The translations under genes and the position numbers were made by a program. The notes under the pieces were generated by a model. That model was not told where the DNA came from. It saw only the letters and a list, made by a program, of their open reading frames with translations, and did no database searches. A stretch of DNA of 64,000 nucleotides from Brachybacterium avium (lineage in GTDB: Bacteria; Actinomycetota; Actinomycetes; Actinomycetales; Dermabacteraceae), in assembly GCF_002216795.1 (NCBI RefSeq), contig NZ_CP022316.1, positions 2,046,001-2,110,000 of the forward strand. The letters are read 5' to 3'. Within the stretch, counting starts at the first letter, position 1, and the number at the start of each line of letters is the position of its first letter. Shown piece by piece: positions 25,251-33,217 of the stretch.

Positions 25251-25368
25251 GCAGCTGCAGGTCCCCGGTGGCCGGAACTTCAGATCCTCGGTGGCCGCAG
25301 CTGCAGATCCTCGGTGGCCGGAACTTCAGATCCCCGGTGGCCGGAACTGCAGGTCCCCGGTGGCCGGA
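25236..25368. repeat. 23-bp tandem array grown from the palindrome arm
   Basis: Units start at 25236, 25259, 25282, 25305, 25328 and 25351 (last partial). Each is a 15-base core AG(A/G)TCC(C/T)CGGTGGCC followed by an 8-base spacer that is either GCAGCTGC or GGAACTT/GC-like. The core of unit 1 is the outer end of the palindrome's right arm. The array ends about 15 bp before the -10 box of the serine hydrolase gene. Confidence 0.9.
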
Positions 25369-25382
25369 GGGACGGGGCGCGA

Positions 25383-25388
25383 TACGGT
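25383..25388 (+). promoter_or_regulatory. Probable -10 box of the serine hydrolase gene (leaderless)
   Basis: TACGGT, then CTCGCC and the ATG at 25395; no ribosome binding site. The 23-bp array lies directly upstream, where the -35 contact would be. Confidence 0.45.
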
Positions 25389-25394
25389 CTCGCC

Positions 25395-26348
25395 ATGCAC
25401 CCCGCCGACCCCACCAGCATCGATCCCGCCCAGACCGCGATCCCCGACCAGCTCCTGCTTCTTCCCCTGCGCCAGCGGATCCTCGAGCAGCGCCTCGGCG
25501 TGCGGGCGGTGCACCTGCATCGCGCCGGCCGCACCGAGCTCAGCTGCCGCTTCGCCGAGGACACCGCAGAGAACATCTACTCCGTCTCCAAGACGGTGAC
25601 CGCGCTCGCCGTGGGCATCGCGGCCGACGAGGGGCTGCTGGATCCGCAGGACCTGCTGAGCGATCACCTGGCCGCACCGAGCGGCGGGTACGGCGCCGGG
25701 GTCGAACAGGTGCGACTGCGTCACCTGCTCACGATGACCTCCGGCTCGCCGGTGCTGGGCTTCCTCGATGAGCAGCGCGACCACCCGGACCTCACCTCCC
25801 TGCTGCTGGGCACCGACCTGCTCGCCGAGCCCGGGCAGCTCTGGGAGTACTCCAACGGCTCGATCTTCCTGCTCTCCCGGGTGATCGGTGAGCGCACCGG
25901 GCAGAGCCTGCGGGACTGGCTGATGCCGCGCCTGTTCGAGCCGCTGGGGATCCTCAACCCGCAATGGCACACCACCCGTGACGGGCACAGCTGGGGTGCG
26001 ACGGGGCTGCATCTGAGGAGCGGTCAGCTGGCGCGGATCGGCCGCCTGCTGCTGCAGCGCGGAGAGCACGAAGGTGCGCAGCTCGTGCCCGCCACCTGGA
26101 TCGACGCGCTGCACGCCGAGGATGCGTGGGTACCCACCGGTGATCCCGAGCCCGAGAGCGCCCATTACGGCCTCGGCGTCTGGCGGTGCACGCCCGAGGG
26201 TGCGTGGCGGGCCGACGGCGCACTGGGACAGCTGCTGGTCGTGCTGCCTGCGCAGGATGCCGTCATCACCGTCACCGCGCGTCTGGAAGGCCGGGGCGCG
26301 GCGGAGATCCTGCGCGCCGTGTGGGAGGAGCTGCTGCCGCTGCTGTGA
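25395..26348 (+). CDS. Serine hydrolase, class C beta-lactamase-like fold
   Basis: 317 aa. Active-site SxxK is SVSK in ENIYSVSKTVTALAVG, and the YxN motif is YSN in LWEYSNGSIFLLSRVIGE. The KTG box is not obvious near the C-terminus, where HYGLGVW and WRADGALGQLLVVLP take its place. No signal peptide is visible, so it is probably cytoplasmic. The family includes esterases, D-aminopeptidases and penicillin-binding-like enzymes, and the substrate here is unknown. Start at ATG 25395 is supported by the -10 box six bases before it. Confidence 0.87.
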   Translation: MHPADPTSIDPAQTAIPDQLLLLPLRQRILEQRLGVRAVHLHRAGRTELSCRFAEDTAENIYSVSKTVTALAVGIAADEGLLDPQDLLSDHLAAPSGGYGAGVEQVRLRHLLTMTSGSPVLGFLDEQRDHPDLTSLLLGTDLLAEPGQLWEYSNGSIFLLSRVIGERTGQSLRDWLMPRLFEPLGILNPQWHTTRDGHSWGATGLHLRSGQLARIGRLLLQRGEHEGAQLVPATWIDALHAEDAWVPTGDPEPESAHYGLGVWRCTPEGAWRADGALGQLLVVLPAQDAVITVTARLEGRGAAEILRAVWEELLPLL

Positions 26349-26402
26349 GCGGCGGGCCGGAAAACCGCCAGCGCGTCCCCAGGTCGCCGTCATCGTGGCG
26401 GG

Positions 26403-26408
26403 TAGCGT
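26403..26408 (+). promoter_or_regulatory. Probable -10 box of the CorC-like gene (leaderless)
   Basis: TAGCGT followed by TGCCTC and the ATG at 26415, again without a ribosome binding site. Confidence 0.45.
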
Positions 26409-26414
26409 TGCCTC

Positions 26415-27749
26415 ATGGACCTCTCCGTTCTCCTGAACATCGCCCTGGTGCTCCTCTTCGTGCTCATCGGCGGCGTGTTCGCAGGTACCGAGATGGCGAT
26501 CGTCAATCTCCGCGAGACGCAGATCAAGCAGCTCGAGGAGAGCGGCCCCCGCGGCGAGCGCACCGCGACGCTGGTGCGGGACCCCAACCAGTTCCTCTCC
26601 GCCGTGCAGATCGGCGTGACCGTCGCCGGCTTCTTCTCCTCCGCCTACGGCGCCTCCACCATCGCCCCCTCCCTGGTGCCGCTGTTCACCGATCTCGGGC
26701 TCTCGCAGACGACCGCCGGAACGGTGGCGCTGATCGGGATGACCCTGGTCATCGCCTATCTCTCGCTGGTGCTCGGCGAGCTCGCCCCCAAACGGCTGGC
26801 CATGCAGAACGCGATGGCGATGACCAAGATCGTCGGCACTCCGCTGAGCATCTTCGGGCAGCTGATGCGACCGGTGATCTGGCTGCTGTCCACCTCCACC
26901 AACATCGTCGTGCGCCTGCTGGGAGGGGACCCGGATGCCGACCGCGAGGCCGTCTCCGCCGAGGAGATCAAGTCGATGGTGCGCAGCTCCGATGCCCTGG
27001 ACCAGGCCGAGTCGCGCGTGCTCGCCGATGTCTTCGACGCCTCCGAGCGCACCGTCGTCGAGGTGATGCAGCCCCGCCACCAGGTGCACTTCCTCGACGG
27101 CGACCAGACCGTCGCCCAGGTCAGGATGGAGATCCGCAACACCGGCTTCTCCCGCTATCCGGTGATCGGGGAGGACGTCGACGATGTGCTCGGCTTCGTG
27201 CATGTGCGGGACATGCTGCTGGTCGATGATCCGGCCACCACCCGCATGTCCGAGCTGGTGCGCCCCATCGAGCACATCCCGGGCACCGTCCAGGTGCTGA
27301 TGGCGCTGAACCGGATGCGCGCGCACGCCGATCAGATCGCCGTCGTGGTCGATGAGTACGGCGGCACCGACGGCATCGTCACCCTCGAGGACCTGCTCGA
27401 GGAGCTGGTGGGGGAGATCTATGACGAGTTCGACCGTGAGTCGTGGCCTGCACCCGGCGGGCTCGACAGCATCCTCGAGGCCGACGGCACCTTCGAGGGC
27501 GGGCTGATCCTCCAGGAGTTCGAGGCCGCCACCGACATCGGCCTGCCTGACACGGGCGGGTACGAGACCGTCGGCGGGTTCCTCATGGCCCAGCTGGGCC
27601 GGATCCCCGTGGCCGGGGACAGCGTCGCGGTCGAGGGCGGGCTGCTGGAGGTGGTCGAGGTCGACGAGCGCCGGGTGCAGACGGTGCGCTTCACGCCCGT
27701 CGAGCCCGAGCCCTCTGCCGACGAGGACGAGGATCCCGAGCAGACCTGA
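26415..27749 (+). CDS. CNNM/CorB-like membrane protein with CBS pair and CorC_HlyC domain (hemolysin family)
   Basis: 444 aa. The N-terminal DUF21/CNNM transmembrane domain (residues 1-~190) includes GGVFAGTEMAIVNLRETQI and LGELAPKRLAMQ. Two CBS motifs follow (VMQPRHQVHFLDGDQTVAQ with FSRYPVIGED; MSELVRPIEHIPGTVQV with VVVDEYGGTDGIVTLEDLLEELVGEI). A C-terminal CorC_HlyC domain closes the protein, with an acidic tail. Family members are linked to Mg2+ efflux/homeostasis; the name hemolysin is historical. Monocistronic by spacing. Confidence 0.92.
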   Translation: MDLSVLLNIALVLLFVLIGGVFAGTEMAIVNLRETQIKQLEESGPRGERTATLVRDPNQFLSAVQIGVTVAGFFSSAYGASTIAPSLVPLFTDLGLSQTTAGTVALIGMTLVIAYLSLVLGELAPKRLAMQNAMAMTKIVGTPLSIFGQLMRPVIWLLSTSTNIVVRLLGGDPDADREAVSAEEIKSMVRSSDALDQAESRVLADVFDASERTVVEVMQPRHQVHFLDGDQTVAQVRMEIRNTGFSRYPVIGEDVDDVLGFVHVRDMLLVDDPATTRMSELVRPIEHIPGTVQVLMALNRMRAHADQIAVVVDEYGGTDGIVTLEDLLEELVGEIYDEFDRESWPAPGGLDSILEADGTFEGGLILQEFEAATDIGLPDTGGYETVGGFLMAQLGRIPVAGDSVAVEGGLLEVVEVDERRVQTVRFTPVEPEPSADEDEDPEQT

Positions 27750-27899
27750 GGCCCCGACGGGGTGCTGCGCCCGCACGGCCTGCCGAGCGGTCGGCCCCCT
27801 GCCCGGCAGCAGGGCCGGTGCACGACTAGGGTGAGGGCAACGGGCACCGCGCCTGGGGCCGGTGCCCATCTCGACGCACTCACCCCCGGAGGCACCATC

Positions 27900-29651
27900 A
27901 TGGCCCGCAGCACCTTCGCCCAGCTCCTCGTCACCCAGCTCCGCGACCTCGGCGTCCAGCGGATCTACGGGGTGGTCGGCGACTCGCTGAACCCCGTGGT
28001 CGATGCCGTGCGCACCACTGAGGGCATCGAGTGGGTCCATGTGCGCAACGAGGAGGCGGGAGCCTTCGCCGCGGGCGCCGAGGCCCGGCTGACCGGGAAG
28101 CTCGCCGTCTGCGCCGGTTCCTGCGGACCGGGCAACACCCACCTGATCCAAGGCCTGTTCGACGCCCACCGCGACGGCGCCCCGGTGCTCGCGATCGCCT
28201 CCCACATCCCCTCCGGCAAGATCGGCACCGGCTTCTTCCAGGAGACGCACCCCGAGACCCTCTTCCGCGAGTGCTCCCACTTCTGCGAGATGGTCAACTC
28301 CGGCACGCACGGCACGACCATGCTCCACATCGCCGTGCAGACGGCGATCGCGAAGCAGGGCGTCTCGGTGCTGGTGCTGCCCGGTGATGTGGCCGATGAG
28401 GAGGTCGACGGGCCGCTGACCCGCGATCTCGCCACGGACCTCGGCCGCATCCAGCCCGCCGCGGCGCCCGTCGGCCGCCTCGCGGAGCTGATCGACGAGG
28501 CCGACACCGTCACCCTGTTCACCGGTGCCGGGGTGCGGGATGCGCGCGAGGAGGTGCTCGAGCTCGCCGAACGGGTCAAGTCCCCGATCGGTCACGCCTT
28601 CGGCGGCAAGGAGTTCATGCAGTACGACAACCCGTTCGACGTGGGGATGAGCGGTCTGCTGGGCTACGGCGCCTGCTACGAGGCGATGCACGAGGCGGAT
28701 CTGGTGATCCTGCTGGGCACCGATTTCCCGTACAGCGAGTTCCTGCCGGGGCCGGAGGGGAAGAACCCTCCGCGGGTCGTGCAGATCGATGCTGAGGCCG
28801 CCCGACTGGGCCGCCGGGCGCCGCTGGACCTCGCGATCCACGGCGACGTGGGCCTGACCCTGCAGGCCCTGATGCCGCTGCTGACCCGCGAGAAGAGCGC
28901 CCGCTTCCTGCACCGCCAGCTGAAGGCCCACCACAAGGCGCTGTCCGGCGCGGTCGCCGCCTACACGAAGAACGTCGAGAAGATGACGCCGATCCATCCG
29001 GAGTTCGTCGCCGCGACCCTCGACGCCCTCGCCGACGAGGACGCCGTGTTCACCGTGGACACCGGCATGTGCAACGTCTGGGGTGCCCGCTACATCACCC
29101 CCAACGGGAAGCGTCGGCTGTTCGGCTCCTGGCACCACGGCAGCATGGCCAACGCCCTCCCGCAGGCGATCGGTGCCTCGAAGGCGTTCCCGGAGCGGCA
29201 GGTGATCTCGATGAGCGGCGACGGAGGCCTGGGCATGCTGATGGGGGAGCTGCTCACCGTGAAGCTGCATGACCTGAACACCAAGATCGTGGTCTTCAAC
29301 AATTCCAGCCTCGGCATGGTCAAGCTCGAGATGCTGGTGGAGGGCCTGCCCGACTACGGCACCGACCACGAGGACGTGAACTATGCGGCGATCGCGCAGG
29401 GGGTGGGCATCGGCGCGGTGCGCATCACCGATCCGAAGAAGCTGAAGAAGCAGTTGGCCGAGGCGCTCGCCACCCCAGGTCCGATGCTGATCGACGTGGT
29501 CACGGATCCTGATGCCCTGTCGATGCCGCCGAAGATCTCCGCCCAGCAGATCCGTGGATTCGCGACCGCCTCGACCAAGATCGTGCTCGGCGGCGGGGTA
29601 GGGAAGATGCTCGACATGGCGTCGACGAACCTGCGCAACATGCCCCGCTGA
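27900..29651 (+). CDS. poxB: Thiamine-diphosphate-dependent pyruvate oxidase/dehydrogenase (PoxB type)
   Basis: 583 aa. The order is pyrimidine-binding domain (GVVGDSLNPVVDAVR, conserved Glu in VRNEEAGAFAAGAEARLTG), central FAD domain, and PP domain with the metal motif SGDGGLGMLMGELLTV followed by NNSSLGMV. Length and blocks such as GSWHHGSMANALPQAIGA fit ubiquinone/quinone-dependent pyruvate dehydrogenase, which converts pyruvate to acetate, CO2 and reduced quinone at the membrane. GGAGG eight bases before ATG 27900 fixes the start. Confidence 0.9.
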   Translation: MARSTFAQLLVTQLRDLGVQRIYGVVGDSLNPVVDAVRTTEGIEWVHVRNEEAGAFAAGAEARLTGKLAVCAGSCGPGNTHLIQGLFDAHRDGAPVLAIASHIPSGKIGTGFFQETHPETLFRECSHFCEMVNSGTHGTTMLHIAVQTAIAKQGVSVLVLPGDVADEEVDGPLTRDLATDLGRIQPAAAPVGRLAELIDEADTVTLFTGAGVRDAREEVLELAERVKSPIGHAFGGKEFMQYDNPFDVGMSGLLGYGACYEAMHEADLVILLGTDFPYSEFLPGPEGKNPPRVVQIDAEAARLGRRAPLDLAIHGDVGLTLQALMPLLTREKSARFLHRQLKAHHKALSGAVAAYTKNVEKMTPIHPEFVAATLDALADEDAVFTVDTGMCNVWGARYITPNGKRRLFGSWHHGSMANALPQAIGASKAFPERQVISMSGDGGLGMLMGELLTVKLHDLNTKIVVFNNSSLGMVKLEMLVEGLPDYGTDHEDVNYAAIAQGVGIGAVRITDPKKLKKQLAEALATPGPMLIDVVTDPDALSMPPKISAQQIRGFATASTKIVLGGGVGKMLDMASTNLRNMPR

Positions 29652-29748
29652 CCCGGGGCCCGCGCCCCCGATCTGCCCGTCACCGGGGCTTCCGTGTGGA
29701 ATGCTGGGCATTCCGGAGTCGATGCATGTCCAAGGAGGGGTACCGTCC

Positions 29749-30780
29749 ATGGCCCTGATCCATCCGCGCAGCCTCGAACGCTGGCAGGAGTGGCGGGGGT
29801 CCCGCCGTCGGGCCCGCGGCATCCATCGTGCCCGCCCCTCGGAGAGCGCCCCCGGCTACGTGCTCCATCTGCGGGAGGGGGAGGGCTCCGCCCGCATCCT
29901 GCTCGGCATCGACACCGCCGACGGCGCCGCTCATGGCGGTCTGCCCGCGGTGCTGCCCTACGTGCACGGCAGCGCCGTCGTGGTCACCCCCGCAGGGCTG
30001 GCCCTGGACGAGCTGGAGGGCCCCGAATGGCAGCACCGGCGCATCGCCCGTCCGTCGGACGCCCTTGATGAGCTGGGCATCACCTCGGTGCTCACCCTCG
30101 GCTGGCATCTGGAGGTGGGGCGCAGCCTCCACGAATGGGCGCGGGAGAGGGATGTTCCCGGCGCCGTCGTCCAGCACGACGTGCTCACCCCCTTCGCCCC
30201 GCCGCTGCCGCCGGACACCACCGTGCTGTCCTGGACCGCCGAGGACGGCGAGTTCCACCGCGCCGGCCGTGATGACATCGCGGTGCGGGTGGTCGGCTCG
30301 CAGCGGCTGTGGCAGGCACGGCACGAGGCCGCGGGGGAAGCGCCGGTGCTCGAGGAGCAGCCGGTGTTCCTGGGCCAGTTCTCCTCGATCGAGCTGCCGC
30401 GCCGGGTGAGCCTGCGGGCGGCGGAGTCGTACTGCCGCTTCGCCGGTGCGCTCTACCAGCCCGGCCCGGCGGAGACCGAGCGCCTTGCCCGTGCCGCGCA
30501 CCTGCTGCTGCGACGTCGCGGCATCGGATTCCAGGACCCCTCGATCACCGTGGCCGAGCAGGCCCGCCCCCTCGCCTCGGTGTTCTCCGCCGACATCCTC
30601 GAGGCCGCCATGCGCGGCATCCCCGCCTGGGTGCATGCGCCCGGTGCGCCCTCTTGGGTCGGCGAGCACTGGGAGCGCTACGGCATGCGGCGGGTCGGCG
30701 CGGAGCCGACGCCGCCGCCGGGACTCGGCACCGACGAGCCGGCACGCCTGATCGCCCAGATCCTCGAGGGCGGTGCGTGA
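29749..30780 (+). CDS. Unrecognised protein, possibly GT-B glycosyltransferase-like
   Basis: 343 aa; AGGAGG about eight bases before ATG 29749 supports this start over the ATG at 29701. No domain is recognised with certainty. The C-terminal half (SVFSADILEAAMRGIPAWVHAPG followed by WVGEHWERYGMRRVG) resembles the donor-binding half of capsule or teichoic-acid GT-B transferases, where such a motif binds the nucleotide. The N-terminal part is Arg-rich. Its stop overlaps the GTG start of the mannose-6-phosphate isomerase gene, so the two are co-translated and a sugar-related role is reasonable but unproven. Confidence 0.7.
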   Translation: MALIHPRSLERWQEWRGSRRRARGIHRARPSESAPGYVLHLREGEGSARILLGIDTADGAAHGGLPAVLPYVHGSAVVVTPAGLALDELEGPEWQHRRIARPSDALDELGITSVLTLGWHLEVGRSLHEWARERDVPGAVVQHDVLTPFAPPLPPDTTVLSWTAEDGEFHRAGRDDIAVRVVGSQRLWQARHEAAGEAPVLEEQPVFLGQFSSIELPRRVSLRAAESYCRFAGALYQPGPAETERLARAAHLLLRRRGIGFQDPSITVAEQARPLASVFSADILEAAMRGIPAWVHAPGAPSWVGEHWERYGMRRVGAEPTPPPGLGTDEPARLIAQILEGGA

Positions 30781-31985
30781 GCCTGTTCGAGCTCGCCAGC
30801 CATCTCCAGCACTACGCCTGGGGCTCGACCACCGCGATCCCGGAGTTCCTGGGATGCGAACCCGACGGCAGGCCCTGGGCCGAGGCCTGGTTCGGGGCGC
30901 ATCCGCTGGCCCCGGCGACGGTGCCGGGCGGCACCGGGCTGGACGCGGTGATCGCGAAGGAGCGGGACCGGATGCTGGGTCCCGATGTCGCCCGAGCCTT
31001 CGGCGGGCAGCTGCCGTTCCTGCTCAAGGTGATCGCGGCGGAGAGCCCGCTGTCGCTGCAGGTCCATCCCAGTCGGGAGCATGCCGCGGAGTCCTTCGCC
31101 GCCGAGAGCGCCGCCGGCATCGCCCTGGACTCGCCGCGGCGGATCTACCGCGATGCGAACCACAAGCCGGAGATGCTGATCGCCCTGACCCGCTTCACTG
31201 CGCTGTGCGGCTTCCGCACCCCCCGCCGGGCGGCGGTGATCCTCGACGGGCTCGGCACCGCCCTCACCGACCGGCTGCACCGCCTGCTGGTCGACAACCC
31301 CACCGCGCACGGCATGCGGGCCGCGTTCCGCACGCTGGTCTCCGCCTCGCTGCGGCCTGCGCCGGAGGCGGTCGATGCGGTGGTCGAGGCCTGTCGGGCC
31401 CGTGCCGCCGCCGGCATCTCCCCCTCGCCGCGCATCGACCGCTTCGTCTCCCTGCTGGCGGACCACCACCCCGGCGACCCGGGCGTGGTCGCGGCGCTGC
31501 TGCTGAACCCGGTCACCCTGCAGAGTGGCGAGGCGATGTACGTGCCCGCCGGCGCGCTGCACGCCTACCTCCACGGCACCGGCCTGGAGATCATGGCGAC
31601 CAGCGACAATGTGCTGCGGGCCGGACTGACCGCGAAGCGGGTCGATGCCGACGAGGTGCTCCAGTGCGTCAGCGTCACTGCCGCGCCGCCGCTGAGGGTC
31701 GCCCCGGAACGGCAGAACCCCACCTCGATCGCCTACTACGCCCCGGTCGATGACTTCGAGCTCGCCGTCACCGAGCTCAGCGACCCGGACGATCCGATGG
31801 CCGGGACGCACCCGATCCCGGGCTCCGGGCCCCGGATCGTGCTCGGCCTGGAGGGCTCGGCCACCCTGGAGACCACCACCGGCAGCCATGCGCTGCGGGC
31901 CGGGCAGGCGGTCTTCGTCCCGGCGGCCGACGGTCCGCTGCGGGCCCGGGGCCACGGCAGCTTCGCGCAGGCCAGCGTGCCCTGA
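30777..31985 (+). CDS. manA: Mannose-6-phosphate isomerase, class I
   Basis: 402 aa from GTG 30777 (GTGA overlap with the previous stop). Type I PMI features: HYAWGSTTAIPEFLG at the N-terminus, AEAWFGAHP, zinc ligands in SLQVHPSREHA, DANHKPEMLIALT, and the cupin motif EAMYVPAGALHAYLHGTGLEIMATSDNVLRAG. It interconverts fructose-6-phosphate and mannose-6-phosphate, feeding GDP-mannose and glycan synthesis or mannose catabolism. Confidence 0.93.
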   Translation: MSLFELASHLQHYAWGSTTAIPEFLGCEPDGRPWAEAWFGAHPLAPATVPGGTGLDAVIAKERDRMLGPDVARAFGGQLPFLLKVIAAESPLSLQVHPSREHAAESFAAESAAGIALDSPRRIYRDANHKPEMLIALTRFTALCGFRTPRRAAVILDGLGTALTDRLHRLLVDNPTAHGMRAAFRTLVSASLRPAPEAVDAVVEACRARAAAGISPSPRIDRFVSLLADHHPGDPGVVAALLLNPVTLQSGEAMYVPAGALHAYLHGTGLEIMATSDNVLRAGLTAKRVDADEVLQCVSVTAAPPLRVAPERQNPTSIAYYAPVDDFELAVTELSDPDDPMAGTHPIPGSGPRIVLGLEGSATLETTTGSHALRAGQAVFVPAADGPLRARGHGSFAQASVP

Positions 31986-32015
31986 ACCGGCCTCAGAGAC
32001 GACCCGGGCCCGAGG

Positions 32016-33086
32016 TCACGGCGCGGACGAGCGAGACTGGTCCTGGTCCTGGTCCTGGTCCTGGTCCTGGTCCTGCACGCTGCGCAGCTGGGTGCGGATC
32101 TCCTCGACGAACTCGATCACCGTCGAGCCGCCGTCCACCGGACCACCGGCGAGCAGGCCGTCGGCCCCGAGCAGCACGGCCGAGGGCGCCGTCCGCCCGC
32201 CGAGCGTGGAGCGGGCGGTGAACTGCAGATCGTGCATCGCCAGCGTCCCCACCCGCTGCGTGGTGCGCTCTCGCAGCTGATCCACGGGACGCGAGAACAC
32301 GAACCGGACCTGGAGGAAGGGCGAGAGCGACTCGATCCACTCCGGGGCCCGGTCCAGCACCCGCTCGCAGGGCCCGCATCCCTCGGAGGTGAAGATCAGC
32401 AGGGCGGCCTGCTGTGCGGTGAGCTGGGTCAGGGTGATCAGTCGGCCGTCCGGCTGCTGCAGCACCGCTGCGGGAGTCGCCGCGCGCTCGTAGTCCAGCA
32501 GCTCCGCCTCGGCGCTCTCATCGTCCGCTGCGCCCCCGGTGCGCGGCGCAGCGGGCGCCGGCGCGACAGCAGGGTCCGTGGCGCCGACGGTGAGGAGGGT
32601 CAGCGCGATCGTCAGCAGCACGGTGATCCCGAGACCGATCAGCGACAGCGGGGCCTGTACCAGCACGATCGTCATCGAGCCGCCCGCGGCCGCCACCACG
32701 GTCAGCAGGCCGAGACCGAGAAGCAGGAGGTTCCGCCCCAGTGTGAGCCGCGAGACGGTGGGCGAGGCGAGGGTGCCGAAGCACGAGCACTGAACCGGCT
32801 CGTCGAAGCTCAGCGCCCGGGCGATGATCACCAGGTAGGCGCACATCAGCAGCGCGATCGCCACGGAGACCGCCGTCTGCAGCGGCACCGAGGGGATCCA
32901 CAGCACCAGGGCGAGCACGATCTCCGTCACCGGCAGGAGGGACGCGGCCGTGCGGTGCAGGCCTCGCAGCGGCAGTCGCAGCGAGGTCATCGCCTCCTCG
33001 GTGCCCTGGCGCGCCCCGAGCTTCGCGAGCCCGGAGACCAGCAGCGTGAGCGTCACCAGCAGCGGTGCGGCCATCAGCACGGTCAT
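32016..33086 (-). CDS. MauE-like membrane protein fused to thioredoxin-like domain, with Asp-Gln repeat tail
   Basis: 356 aa from ATG 33086. Residues 1-~170 form a four-helix MauE/DoxX-type membrane domain with the characteristic CxCFG (VQCSCFGTLAS). A linker and a thioredoxin-like domain follow, with LLIFTSEGCGPCERVL (CGPC) and a later TAPSAVLLGADGLLAGG strand. This pairing moves electrons across the membrane to extracytoplasmic thiols; MauE itself is needed for methylamine dehydrogenase maturation, but no such genes are nearby. The C-terminus contains six Asp-Gln pairs encoded by a hexanucleotide tandem repeat. No neighbour explains its target. Confidence 0.85.
   Translation of the reverse strand: MTVLMAAPLLVTLTLLVSGLAKLGARQGTEEAMTSLRLPLRGLHRTAASLLPVTEIVLALVLWIPSVPLQTAVSVAIALLMCAYLVIIARALSFDEPVQCSCFGTLASPTVSRLTLGRNLLLLGLGLLTVVAAAGGSMTIVLVQAPLSLIGLGITVLLTIALTLLTVGATDPAVAPAPAAPRTGGAADDESAEAELLDYERAATPAAVLQQPDGRLITLTQLTAQQAALLIFTSEGCGPCERVLDRAPEWIESLSPFLQVRFVFSRPVDQLRERTTQRVGTLAMHDLQFTARSTLGGRTAPSAVLLGADGLLAGGPVDGGSTVIEFVEEIRTQLRSVQDQDQDQDQDQDQSRSSAP
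32037..32072. repeat. In-frame hexanucleotide microsatellite
   Basis: Six perfect copies of CTGGTC on the plus strand, encoding alternating Asp and Gln near the C-terminus of the MauE-thioredoxin protein. Because the unit is six bases, slippage would change tail length without breaking the frame. Confidence 0.95.
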
Positions 33087-33205
33087 CGCGCGACCTCTCC
33101 TCCCCGGCCCCGGATCGGGCTCCTCGACCCCCATTCTCCGCGATCCGAGCGGCTGGGTGGGCGGTGTCCATCCCCGTGCGGCGCCCATCCTTCGAGAACG
33201 GGACC

Positions 33206-33211
33206 TACCCT
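33206..33211 (+). promoter_or_regulatory. Probable -10 box of the aldehyde dehydrogenase gene (leaderless)
   Basis: TACCCT, then GGCTCC and the ATG at 33218; no Shine-Dalgarno in between. Confidence 0.5.
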
Positions 33212-33217
33212 GGCTCC

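Noticed and set aside
25236..25368. Possible CRISPR-like array at the 23-bp repeats.
   Set aside because: The 8-base intervals are only two alternating sequences rather than unique spacers, the core matches the adjacent palindrome arm, and no cas genes are near.
25326..29822. A minus-strand open frame of about 1500 codons antisense to the hydrolase, CorC-like and pyruvate oxidase genes.
   Set aside because: Its translation is low-complexity Gly/Arg/Gln/His-rich sequence, and it covers three well-supported plus-strand genes with exact family motifs. Long antisense frames are expected in DNA this GC-rich. The same applies to 46545-49382 (antisense to metF/metE).
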